Positions 1-7,736 of a DNA stretch of 64,000 nucleotides are shown here, piece by piece. Source of the stretch: Tumebacillus sp. BK434 (lineage in GTDB: Bacteria; Bacillota; Bacilli; Tumebacillales; Tumebacillaceae); contig NZ_SLXS01000001.1 in NCBI RefSeq assembly GCF_004340785.1, forward strand, positions 682,001 through 746,000. The letters are read 5' to 3'. The notes under the pieces are model-generated. The model was not told the origin of the DNA. It worked only from the letters and a program-made list of their open reading frames with translations, and did no database searches. Position 1 is the first letter of the stretch, and each line of letters starts with the position of its first letter. The translations under genes and the position numbers were made by a program.

Positions 1-553
1 GCTTGGCGATCCACAGCGACAACTCGCCGATCGTCATGCCGTAGCGGATCGGGATCGGGTAGCGTCCGACATAGGAGACATGCTCCGGGGTCAGGACCGG
101 CCCTTCGACCAGGCGGCCCCCGACCGGATTCGGCCGGTCAAGCACAAACACCGGCAAGCCGGCTTCTGCTGCCGCTTCCAGCATGTAGCCGAGCGCAGAT
201 ATGTAAGTATAGAAGCGCGCTCCGACATCTTGAAAGTCGATCAGGAGCAGGTCGAGTCCGTTCAGCATCTTCGCGGTCGGCTTCTCCCGCGTGCCGTACA
301 GCGAGAAGATCGGCACTTTGTAGCGCGGGTGAATCTCATCGACGATCTGCTCCCCCGCCTGCGCCACGCCGTACAAGCCGTGCTCCGGCGTGAACAGCGC
401 TTTCAGCTGCAGGTCGGGATGTGTCGCCACGAGGTCGATCGACGTGACAAACTGGCTGTCGACGGCGGGCAGGTGGCTGAGCAAGCCGACCTTGGACCCT
501 CGAAACTGATCCAGATATTCTTCAAAAAATCCTTCGATCCCGATGCGTATCAT
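1..553 (-). CDS. namZ: Exo-beta-N-acetylmuramidase, NamZ/DUF1343 family (3' end beyond window)
   Basis: NamZ enzymes remove terminal MurNAc from the non-reducing end of peptidoglycan fragments. The 184 visible residues carry family motifs: FTPEHGLYG at about 54-62, DFQDVGARFYTY at 106-117, LDRPNPVGG at 138-146 and RYGMTIGEL near 170. The start is the ATG at 553, which overlaps the anmK stop as ATGA, so the two are translationally coupled. The N-terminus (MIRIGIEGF) has no signal peptide, whereas the Bacillus subtilis enzyme is exported; a cytoplasmic role is therefore inferred. It is the last visible gene of the gntR-kinase-murQ-nagZ-anmK unit. The gene runs off the left edge, so roughly half of a typical protein of about 400 residues is missing. 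Confidence 0.85.
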   Translation of the reverse strand, partial: MIRIGIEGFFEEYLDQFRGSKVGLLSHLPAVDSQFVTSIDLVATHPDLQLKALFTPEHGLYGVAQAGEQIVDEIHPRYKVPIFSLYGTREKPTAKMLNGLDLLLIDFQDVGARFYTYISALGYMLEAAAEAGLPVFVLDRPNPVGGRLVEGPVLTPEHVSYVGRYPIPIRYGMTIGELSLWIAK

Positions 554-1737
554 GAACGTGCCTCCTCCCCCCATACGACCTTGCCCAGCACGACCGGGCG
601 CGTTGCCCCGGTCGCCGAGGGGAGATTGTTCGGCCGATGGTGATAACACTCATATCCCAAGACTGCAAAACAGACCGCTTCTTTTGCGTCGCCCGGTATC
701 CCGGTCGCTTCCTGCTGTTGTACCTTCAGCCCGGGCAGCTGCGCCCGAATGCTGTCCATCAATACCGGGTTGTAGGCGCCACCGCCACCGACAAACAGTT
801 CCGCCACCTCATGCTCGGGCAGCACGAACGCTTTCACGGCGTCGGCGAACGTCCGGGCGGTATATTCGGTCGCCGTCCGCACCAGATCCTCCGGCCTCAG
901 TCCGGCTTCCTGCCCCTCCTGCCACCACGCTTCGACGCATTGCGCGCCAAACAGCTCGCGCCCCGTCGATTTTGGCGGCCGGGCTGCAAAATACGGCACT
1001 GCCAGCTGTTTGGCGAGAAACGCTTCGTCGACGCTGCCCCTCCCGGCCAGCCGGCCGTCGCGGTCATAGCGCTCCGCACCGCCGGTGATCTTCTGCACCA
1101 GTCCGTCGATGATCATGTTGCCGGGGCCGGTGTCAAAGCCGAGCGGACCGGTCGCGCCGCCAGCGGGCAGCAAGGTCAGGTTGGCGATACCGCCGATGTT
1201 GGCAGCGATCCGCCCGCGGTCGGGCGAGGTGAACAGCAATTTGTCGACAAACGGCACCAAAGGCGCCCCTTGTCCGCCAGCCGCCATATCGGCGACGCGG
1301 AAGTCGGAGATCGTCGTGATCCCCGTCTTTTCGGCGATCACCGACGCTTCGCCGATCTGCAGGGTCGAGGTGATCTCATACCCGGCGACAGGCACCGGCA
1401 CCGGGCTGTGGTAGATCGTCTGCCCATGCGAAGCGATCAGCGTGACATCTTGCGGCGCGATCCCAGCGCGGCGCAGGGCGAGCAGCGTCGCATCGGCAAA
1501 CACATGGCCGAGCAAAACGTTCATCGTGCTGAGTTCCGGCACCGTCGCCTGCTCAGGATCGAACAGCCGGAAGATGCGCTTGCGCACTTCATCCGCAAAA
1601 GGCACCGTTTCAAAATGCACCACCTGTACCGCCAGCTCCGGAGGCGCGCCTGCGATCTCCACAACCGCGACGTCAATGCCGTCCACCGAGGTGCCGGACA
1701 TCAGACCGACACAGATCAGATTCTCAAATGCGGTCAT
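550..1737 (-). CDS. anmK: Anhydro-N-acetylmuramic acid kinase
   Basis: AnmK hydrolyses and phosphorylates 1,6-anhydroMurNAc with ATP to give MurNAc-6-phosphate, the substrate of MurQ. The 395-residue protein has the usual family length. The N-terminal signature GLMSGTSVDGID lies at about residues 11-22, and a glycine-rich VGGGGAYNP segment near the C-terminus fits the ASKHA-type ATPase fold. The start overlaps the nagZ stop by 4 bases and the stop overlaps the namZ start by 4 bases. AnmK implies that the cell recovers products of lytic transglycosylases as well as hydrolase products. No signal peptide is visible, so it acts in the cytoplasm. Confidence 0.95.
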   Translation of the reverse strand: MTAFENLICVGLMSGTSVDGIDVAVVEIAGAPPELAVQVVHFETVPFADEVRKRIFRLFDPEQATVPELSTMNVLLGHVFADATLLALRRAGIAPQDVTLIASHGQTIYHSPVPVPVAGYEITSTLQIGEASVIAEKTGITTISDFRVADMAAGGQGAPLVPFVDKLLFTSPDRGRIAANIGGIANLTLLPAGGATGPLGFDTGPGNMIIDGLVQKITGGAERYDRDGRLAGRGSVDEAFLAKQLAVPYFAARPPKSTGRELFGAQCVEAWWQEGQEAGLRPEDLVRTATEYTARTFADAVKAFVLPEHEVAELFVGGGGAYNPVLMDSIRAQLPGLKVQQQEATGIPGDAKEAVCFAVLGYECYHHRPNNLPSATGATRPVVLGKVVWGEEARS

Positions 1738-3374
1738 CGCCCTTCCCCCCGGCTGTGTGCTCGATGCCCGCGGGCGGCCGCGCCCGGGATGGTCACCGGC
1801 AGCCGTCCTTGCAGTTCGCGCTTGCCAAAGACTGCTTCGACGGCGATCTCCAAGGCGGCCGGCGTAAATTCGTACGCCGCGATGTGCGTCGCCACCTCCG
1901 GGAACACCGCCAGATCATACGGCGTGCGCATCGAGATCACGACCAGCGGGAGGCCCGATCCGTTCAAGCGGTTGACCAGCTCGGCCTGCCCCGGCGCCAG
2001 GTGCGCGTTCATCGTCCCGATGATCACCGCCGCACAGCCTGTCAGTTGGCCCAGCACCTGTTCGATGTCGCTTGCGGTCGGCGGATTGTTCACTTCCAGG
2101 CAGCGCGTGTTCCCATGCGCCGCTTCTACCGCCCGTTGCAGCGGGTTGATCAGATAGCGCTCGTCTTCCACCAGCGAGGTCATCGTGTTCGTCAAACAGA
2201 CCACCGCGATCGTCTGGTCGGTGCTGACAGTGAGCGGGAGCAGCCCCGCCTCGTTTTTCGTCAGCGTCACACGGGCCAGGCGTTCATGCTCCGCTCCCCC
2301 GACGAGCGCGTCCGGCTCTGGGTCTTGCTGAGCAAAATACGGTGTGATCTCGTCCCAGCTCAAGTACTTCTGCTTCAGCTTGCGAATGCGACCGTACGCT
2401 TCTTCAAGGCGTTCCAGCGGCGTGTCGCCCGCTTCGAGCCCGGCTGCCAGCCGTTCGATCGCGCCGAGCTGCCACTCGCAGGTGTGCGAGATGAACAACA
2501 GGTCGATGCCCGCTTGAAAGGCGCGGTACGTGCCTTCCACCGTGCCCGGGCTGTCGGCGATCGCCTTCATCTCCATGCAGTCGGTGGTGATCACGCCTTC
2601 GAATCCGAGCTCATCGCGCAGCAGATCGGTAACGACGCGGCGGGACAATGTCGCCGGAAGCGACCGATCTGGCTCGATCTCCGGGAAGCAGACATGCGCG
2701 ATCATCATCGAATCGACGCCTTCTGCAATCGCTTTCACAAAAGGCACCAGCTCCACCTGTTCCAAGCGTTCACGGCGATGCGGAATCATCGGCAAGGTCA
2801 GATGCGAGTCCTTGCTGGTGTCCCCGTGCCCCGGGAAGTGCTTGCCGCAGGTGGCCACGCCAGCCTCCTGAAAGCCGTGGATCGCCGCCGCGGCGCATGC
2901 GGCGACAAACTGCGGGTCTTCCCCGTACGAGCGCACCCCGATCACCGGGTTGTGCGGATTGTTGTTCACATCGAGCACCGGCGCCAGGTTGTAATTGATC
3001 CCGAGCGCCTTCAATTCGCGCCCGGTCGCTTCTGCCGTCGCCTTGACGAGGCTGGTGTCCCCGGCAGCGCCGAGCGCCATGTTGCCCGGCAGCAGCGTCG
3101 TGCCGGCGCCGAGTCGGCGCACGATGCCGTTCTCCTGGTCGATCGAGATCAGGAGCGGCAGTTCATGACCGGCCTCATAGGCGATCTTTTGCAACGCGAC
3201 CGTCAGGCGGAGCACCTCTTTCGGCTCCGCGATGTTGCGGGCGAACAAGATGACCCCTCCGACATGATGGTCGCGGATCAGCGTGGTGATCTCCGGCGTC
3301 GGGTCTGTACCGTGAAACCCGAACATCATCGTCTGCCCGATCTTCTGGCGCAGCGTTCGTTCTTTTGCAGCCAC
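1734..3374 (-). CDS. nagZ: Beta-N-acetylhexosaminidase, GH3 NagZ family
   Basis: NagZ releases terminal GlcNAc from GlcNAc-MurNAc fragments. The 546-residue protein has an N-terminal GH3 domain with ISIDQENG at about 76-83 and the loop KHFPGHGDTSKDSH at 178-191, whose Asp-His pair is the acid/base unit typical of GH3 NagZ enzymes. The TTDCMEM segment near residue 262 holds the probable nucleophile Asp. A C-terminal domain of about 180 residues follows, as in Bacillus-type NagZ. Unlike the exported B. subtilis lipoprotein, the N-terminus (MAAKERTLRQ) has no signal peptide. The gene overlaps anmK by 4 bases and starts 11 bases after murQ. Confidence 0.92.
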   Translation of the reverse strand: MAAKERTLRQKIGQTMMFGFHGTDPTPEITTLIRDHHVGGVILFARNIAEPKEVLRLTVALQKIAYEAGHELPLLISIDQENGIVRRLGAGTTLLPGNMALGAAGDTSLVKATAEATGRELKALGINYNLAPVLDVNNNPHNPVIGVRSYGEDPQFVAACAAAAIHGFQEAGVATCGKHFPGHGDTSKDSHLTLPMIPHRRERLEQVELVPFVKAIAEGVDSMMIAHVCFPEIEPDRSLPATLSRRVVTDLLRDELGFEGVITTDCMEMKAIADSPGTVEGTYRAFQAGIDLLFISHTCEWQLGAIERLAAGLEAGDTPLERLEEAYGRIRKLKQKYLSWDEITPYFAQQDPEPDALVGGAEHERLARVTLTKNEAGLLPLTVSTDQTIAVVCLTNTMTSLVEDERYLINPLQRAVEAAHGNTRCLEVNNPPTASDIEQVLGQLTGCAAVIIGTMNAHLAPGQAELVNRLNGSGLPLVVISMRTPYDLAVFPEVATHIAAYEFTPAALEIAVEAVFGKRELQGRLPVTIPGAAARGHRAHSRGEGR

Positions 3375-3385
3375 ACGTCTCCCTC

Positions 3386-4294
3386 CTATCCTTCGATGGC
3401 CCGGCGGACAAATCCGCCGACCGCTTGCAGGCGCGCTTCCGCCTCCTGCGGTCCAAGCCCTGTTTTCAGCATCACCAGCGCCACTTTGGCCCGGTTGTCC
3501 GCCAGTTTCAAAGCGGCGGCTGCCGTGTCCTCGTCCACGTCGGCCGCCATCGTCAAAATCCGGGTCGCGCGGTCGATCAGCTTGATGTTGGTCGGCTTGA
3601 CGTCGATCATCAGATTCTGATAGACCTTGCCGTTCAGCACCATGCTCGCCGTGCTCAGCATGTTCAGCACCATCTTCTGCGCGGTGCCGGCTTTGAGCCG
3701 GGTCGAGCCCATCAGCACCTCGGGGCCGGTCACCACCTCGATCGCCACGTCGGCCAGCTGAGAGATCTCCGCCGGCGCATTGCAGGATAAGGCGATCGTC
3801 GCCGCCCCGATCTCACGGGCGTGCGTTAACGCTCCGGCGACATACGGCGTTCGTCCGCTGGCTGCGATCCCGACCACCACGTCAAGCAGGGTCAAGTTCG
3901 CCGCCCGCAAGTCCTGCGCACCGGCGTCCGCATCGTCCTCCGCGCCTTCCAAAGCGTTGATCAGCGCGGAGTCACCACCGGCGATCAGGCCTTGCACAAG
4001 CGTTGCCTCGGTGCCAAACGTCGGCGGGCATTCGGATGCATCGAGAATGCCGAGCCGGCCGCTCGTGCCGGCTCCGATGTAAAAGAGGCGTCCGCCTTTG
4101 GCGAGCGCTTCTGCGATCGCTTTCACCGCCGCCCCGATCTGGGGCAGGGCTTGCTGCACCGCGAGTGCTACCGTCTGGTCTTCGCGATTGATCAGCGTCA
4201 CGATCTCCAGTGCGCTCAGCCGGTCGAGATTGGCGGACTGCTCGTTGGTCTGTTCGGTGCTTAATTTCGATATTAATTCCATTGACCGGGTCAT
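3386..4294 (-). CDS. murQ: N-acetylmuramic acid 6-phosphate etherase
   Basis: MurQ cleaves the D-lactyl ether of MurNAc-6-phosphate, giving GlcNAc-6-phosphate and D-lactate. The 302-residue SIS-domain protein has the family signature GTSGRLGILDASECPPTFG at about residues 76-94, including the catalytic Glu (about residue 88). A second conserved acidic stretch, EGAED, follows at about 116-120. Length is normal. It lies 12 bases after the kinase gene and 11 bases before nagZ, so it is part of one operon. Its substrate would come from AnmK or from the MurNAc kinase just upstream, since no MurP PTS gene is visible. Confidence 0.96.
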   Translation of the reverse strand: MTRSMELISKLSTEQTNEQSANLDRLSALEIVTLINREDQTVALAVQQALPQIGAAVKAIAEALAKGGRLFYIGAGTSGRLGILDASECPPTFGTEATLVQGLIAGGDSALINALEGAEDDADAGAQDLRAANLTLLDVVVGIAASGRTPYVAGALTHAREIGAATIALSCNAPAEISQLADVAIEVVTGPEVLMGSTRLKAGTAQKMVLNMLSTASMVLNGKVYQNLMIDVKPTNIKLIDRATRILTMAADVDEDTAAAALKLADNRAKVALVMLKTGLGPQEAEARLQAVGGFVRRAIEG

Positions 4295-4306
4295 CCCTTC
4301 TCTGCC

Positions 4307-5269
4307 TTACTTGATTCCGGACAATGTCTGCTCCCAGTGCTCGCCAGGGGCAGTGCCTGTCTGCTTATGCGCCAGCAGGACGGCGCCGACGACGGGTGGC
4401 TGCTCGCTGCGCACAACATCGGCCCGTCCCGAGAGCCGGCCTTGGACCATGCCGATCAGGGGACTTCCTTCATGGAACAACCCGCCGGTCAGGACGACCG
4501 GCACCCGCTGTTTGACAAACGACATGCGGGTCAGCATCGTCCGGACCAGTTCGCCGAGCTCATCGGCCGCCCTGCTCAGCAAGGTCAGGCTCACCTCGTC
4601 GCCTTCCCGGGCTGCTTCAAAAACAAACCGGGTGACCGCCGCGACCTGTTCGCGGGTAAATCCGTTGGAGTAGACCAGCGGGATCAGCGCGGTCGGGTCT
4701 TGGAGACCGTAGTACGCGAGGATCTTGCCGGTCAACAAAGTCTGCGGGCCGCGGCCGTCAAAGCTCTTCAAGACGGCCGAGTACGCATCTTTGCCGATGT
4801 TGTAGCCGCTGCCTTCATCGCCGATCAGATAGCCCCAGCCGCCGACTCGGCATTTCTCGCCGCGGTCGTTGATACCAAAGGCGATCGAACCGGTGCCGCC
4901 GATCAAAACGATCCCTTCCGTCTCTCCGGAGCCGCCGACCAGCGCCGGCAGCGTATCATTTTCCACACCGACAAATGCGCCCGGCCATTGTTCCAAAATC
5001 CATTCACGCATCTTTGTTCTCTCTTCCGGCCTGTCAACTCCTGCTAATCCGAAAAAAAGACTGCTCATCCAAGATCCGGAAGGGCATGCGGCGCGAATCT
5101 GTGCAAAAAGCTCTCCCAAAACAGCTTGAGCGCGCTCCCAACCGAAATGATTGACATTGCTGCCTTCCGTCACGATGTCGGCGATCAGTTCGCCTGTTTC
5201 GGCGACGACGACAGCCCGGGTTTTGGTTCCGCCCCCGTCAACGCCTACAAACGCTTTCCTTGCGTTCAA
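4307..5269 (-). CDS. MurNAc/GlcNAc kinase, BadF/BadG/BcrA/BcrD ATPase family
   Basis: The protein (320 aa) is an ASKHA-fold sugar kinase. The phosphate-1 motif DGGGTKT lies at about residues 11-17, and GTGSIAFG marks the phosphate-2 region. Kinases of this family phosphorylate GlcNAc, and the clostridial member MurK phosphorylates both MurNAc and GlcNAc. The position between a NagR-type regulator and murQ argues for a MurK-like role, feeding MurNAc-6-phosphate to MurQ without a PTS. The gene starts 10 bases after gntR ends. Substrate preference cannot be read from the sequence, so a GlcNAc-only kinase remains possible. Confidence 0.85.
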   Translation of the reverse strand: MNARKAFVGVDGGGTKTRAVVVAETGELIADIVTEGSNVNHFGWERAQAVLGELFAQIRAACPSGSWMSSLFFGLAGVDRPEERTKMREWILEQWPGAFVGVENDTLPALVGGSGETEGIVLIGGTGSIAFGINDRGEKCRVGGWGYLIGDEGSGYNIGKDAYSAVLKSFDGRGPQTLLTGKILAYYGLQDPTALIPLVYSNGFTREQVAAVTRFVFEAAREGDEVSLTLLSRAADELGELVRTMLTRMSFVKQRVPVVLTGGLFHEGSPLIGMVQGRLSGRADVVRSEQPPVVGAVLLAHKQTGTAPGEHWEQTLSGIK

Positions 5270-5279
5270 CTGTCAACAC

Positions 5280-6005
5280 CTACCGATGGAGTTCTACTTG
5301 AAGTTTGTAGCGGTCGCCCCGATACACCGAGCTGACATATTCGAACGGCTGTTCGTCCCCGTCAAACGTCACGCGCTCAATCAACAGCACGGGCGATTTG
5401 ACGGAGATGCCGAGCGCTTCCGAATTCGAGCGGTCGGACAGCCCCACTTCGATCACTTGTCTGGCAAACTTGATCTGCAGGCCATGCTTCTCCTCCAGCA
5501 AGGTGTACAGCGAAACGGAATGCAGGTCTTCCTGCTCCAGCTCCGGGAAGCGGGCAAGAGGCAGATGTGACACCTCAAACGCCATCGGCTTGGAATCGGC
5601 CAAGCGGACGCGCTCCAGCACCAGCACCTGGCGATTCTGCTCCAGCCGCAGCGCCGCAGCGACCTTTGGCCCCGCTTCCTCAGTATAGATGGCGAGGATG
5701 CGCGAGTCGGGCTTCATCCCGCGGCTGCGCATGTCTTCGCTAAACGAGGTCAGACGCAGGAGCGGCTGATCGATCTTCGGCTCGGCGACAAATGTCCCCT
5801 TGCCCTGCTCGCGCACCAGCAGGCCCTCTTTGACCATCTCGCCCAACGCCTGCCGAACGGTCATCCGGCTGATCCCGTAGCGGTCGCTCAGTTCGCGTTC
5901 CGACGGCATCAACGCTCCGGGCGGCAATTCTCCTTCGCGGATCGTCTGGGTCAACCGTTCTTTGAGCTGATAATACAACGGAATTGGAATATTCTTCTTT
6001 AACAT
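5280..6005 (-). CDS. GntR/HutC-family repressor, NagR (YvoA)-like
   Basis: A 241-residue regulator with an N-terminal winged helix-turn-helix (about residues 8-75, including SDRYGISRMTVRQAL) and a C-terminal UTRA ligand domain (about 90-235). NagR-type members bind GlcN-6-P or GlcNAc-6-P and release operators resembling TGGTATAGACCA. A close match lies just upstream of this gene at 6031-6043, and a palindromic relative at 8829-8842, so it probably controls its own operon and the upstream genes. It is the first gene of the kinase-murQ-nagZ-anmK-namZ unit. The effector is inferred from family and context. Confidence 0.88.
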   Translation of the reverse strand: MLKKNIPIPLYYQLKERLTQTIREGELPPGALMPSERELSDRYGISRMTVRQALGEMVKEGLLVREQGKGTFVAEPKIDQPLLRLTSFSEDMRSRGMKPDSRILAIYTEEAGPKVAAALRLEQNRQVLVLERVRLADSKPMAFEVSHLPLARFPELEQEDLHSVSLYTLLEEKHGLQIKFARQVIEVGLSDRSNSEALGISVKSPVLLIERVTFDGDEQPFEYVSSVYRGDRYKLQVELHR

Positions 6006-6028
6006 GGCATCACTTCACCTAACATATG

Positions 6029-6045
6029 GAGGTCTATACCACTTT
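6029..6045. promoter_or_regulatory. Candidate NagR (dre-type) operator before the gntR operon
   Basis: Read on the minus strand, the site contains AGTGGTATAGACC, close to the NagR/YvoA operator core TGGTATAGA. It lies about 26 bases upstream of the gntR start codon, where repressor binding would block transcription of the salvage operon. Confidence 0.6.
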
Positions 6046-6049
6046 ATAT

Positions 6050-6089
6050 ATTCGAAAAATCGCATACATTTCCTGCTGATTTTTCGAAT
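6050..6089. repeat. Perfect 12-bp inverted repeat between the GH84 gene and gntR
   Basis: The arms ATTCGAAAAATC (6050-6061) and GATTTTTCGAAT (6078-6089) are exact inverse complements separated by 16 bases. They fill the gap between the GH84 stop and the putative NagR operator. The hairpin has no trailing T-run on the minus strand, so it is a poor terminator; a protein-binding site or mRNA processing structure is possible. Confidence 0.6.
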
Positions 6090-6101
6090 TGCATAAAAAA
6101 T

Positions 6102-7610
6102 TTACTGTTTCTGCAAAGACAAGTCCACAAACGTTAAAATCTCTTCCCCGATCTTGTACGGCTCCTGCTTCAGCTTGTTCAACTCGGCCTCCGTTTGCCG
6201 GGTCAGTTCGGCGCGCTCCGGCGTCCCCGGCGCGGCGGCCAGCATCCGCAGCGTCAGCAAGCCGAGCTCCCCTTCGCGGCTCAGCTTCATCAGCCACGGG
6301 TCGATCTCTTTGAGCAACTGCTTGTTCGTCGTGCTCTTCTGCAACTCGCCGCGCAGCCCTTTCAGCTCATCGAACTCTTTTTTCAGCCGCGCCGTATCTT
6401 CCGCGTCGACCAGTTCCTTAAACTTCGGATTCCACTCATCCTCAGCAAACATCGAACGGCGGGAATAGTCGGTAAACTTGTTGAACAGACCAGATTTTCC
6501 CACGCCTTTCAGCTCGGAGAGGCCTTCCACATACGATTTCTCAGGATCGTACGCCGCCGGGTTCTGCAGATATTTGGAGATCGAGTACAGGGCCGGCTTC
6601 GAAGATTCCGGCTGCACCATCGGATTGGCCAGCAGGCCGGAAACGTGAGCTTGCAGGTCTTCAGAACGCGCTTCCAACGGGCCGAAAAACAGCTGCGGCT
6701 CATTGGCGATCGCATAGGTATAATCGTTGACCGGATAGTTATCCCAGATCAATGGCTTGCGGCCTAATAGCTGCGCGACTTTGTCCGCGTCGGCCGAATC
6801 GATTTTTTTCGAAAGGATCTCCGGACCGGTCCAGATCACGCTGATCGCCGGGTCGAGCTGTTCGCGCAAGGTCTGCCAGTACGGATGGTCCTTGACCCCC
6901 CAGTACCGCGTTGGAGCGAACCACAGCTCGAAGCCGGGGTCTTTCTTCTTTCCATCGGCGAGCAGCGCGTTGGCGAGCTGCATGTGCGCTTCCGCATAGT
7001 TGGTGCCGTAGATCCCGCGGTCTTTGTCCTTCAGCTCATCCTGCACGTCGTCAAACGACAGCATGATTGTCTTCACGCCCATGCCTTGCAGCTGTGCGAC
7101 TTTATCGGACAGACGCTTGCGGTCATCCTCGGAGGAGAACAGAATCGATTTTTCATACATCTCCTTCGAAATCGGCTTGTTCGGCAGCGCCAGCGGGATG
7201 CCCGGCGAGATCGAATAGACGAATCGCAGTCCGCCCGCTTCCGCCTTTTGGATCAGCTCACGCATCTTCCCCGCCTGCTGCTCCGGATAAGGCAGCGCCC
7301 AGTCCATGCGCTGGTACGGATCGTCTTTCGGCGCATAGACGTATGTATTGTAATGGTTGCGGGACATGAACTCGAACATTGAGAGGCGCTGCTCGTGCGT
7401 CCACGGCGCCCCGTAAAATCCTTCGATCACACCGCGAATGGCGAACGACTGTGCCGTTTTCGCGTCTGCCTGCAGTTGTTCGAGCGGAGCGGCCGCCGTT
7501 TGTTTCGCTTGCGGCAGCGCTTGCGGCTGCGGAGACTCAAAAACATACCACAGACCGCCTGCTCCAAGTGCTGCCACAAAAACGCCGGCCCAGATCACCG
7601 TTCGTTTCAT
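6102..7610 (-). CDS. GH84 beta-N-acetylglucosaminidase, membrane-anchored or exported
   Basis: The chosen start (ATG at 7610, MKRTVIWAG) follows a GGAAGGAG ribosome site by 8 bases and gives 502 residues; a longer frame upstream lacks such a site. Residues 1-24 form a signal or anchor helix, followed by a Pro/Ala/Gln-rich spacer. The GH84 domain starts with RGVIEGFYGAPWTHEQR (about 59-75), continues with YAPKDDPYQR (92-101) and has the catalytic Asp pair in LSFDDVQ (Asp187-Asp188). Family members hydrolyse beta-linked GlcNAc by substrate assistance. Its place beside the NagR-like regulator suggests it releases GlcNAc from wall or chitin-like polymers outside the cell. The natural substrate is not known. 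Confidence 0.88.
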   Translation of the reverse strand: MKRTVIWAGVFVAALGAGGLWYVFESPQPQALPQAKQTAAAPLEQLQADAKTAQSFAIRGVIEGFYGAPWTHEQRLSMFEFMSRNHYNTYVYAPKDDPYQRMDWALPYPEQQAGKMRELIQKAEAGGLRFVYSISPGIPLALPNKPISKEMYEKSILFSSEDDRKRLSDKVAQLQGMGVKTIMLSFDDVQDELKDKDRGIYGTNYAEAHMQLANALLADGKKKDPGFELWFAPTRYWGVKDHPYWQTLREQLDPAISVIWTGPEILSKKIDSADADKVAQLLGRKPLIWDNYPVNDYTYAIANEPQLFFGPLEARSEDLQAHVSGLLANPMVQPESSKPALYSISKYLQNPAAYDPEKSYVEGLSELKGVGKSGLFNKFTDYSRRSMFAEDEWNPKFKELVDAEDTARLKKEFDELKGLRGELQKSTTNKQLLKEIDPWLMKLSREGELGLLTLRMLAAAPGTPERAELTRQTEAELNKLKQEPYKIGEEILTFVDLSLQKQ

Positions 7611-7675
7611 CCAATCGACTCCTTCCCCATTTCCACCCAATATTCCAATGCTATTTCTACAGTAACAATAATCAG

Positions 7676-7707
7676 AAAAAAGCACCACCCAAAAGTGTGG
7701 GCGATGC
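7676..7707 (-). terminator. Intrinsic terminator after the SpoIID-like pseudogene
   Basis: A 10-bp stem (arms 7682-7691 and 7698-7707, with G-T pairs) is followed on the minus strand by six T residues (7681-7676). It separates the pseudogene from the GH84 gene. Confidence 0.75.
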
Positions 7708-7736
7708 CAGTTTTTTCTGAATTTTGTTGCGGGTTG

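Noticed and set aside
637-3620. Long plus-strand frames of about 500-630 codons
   Set aside because: They are antisense shadows of anmK and nagZ caused by high GC; composition is rich in Arg/His/Gln with no family motif.
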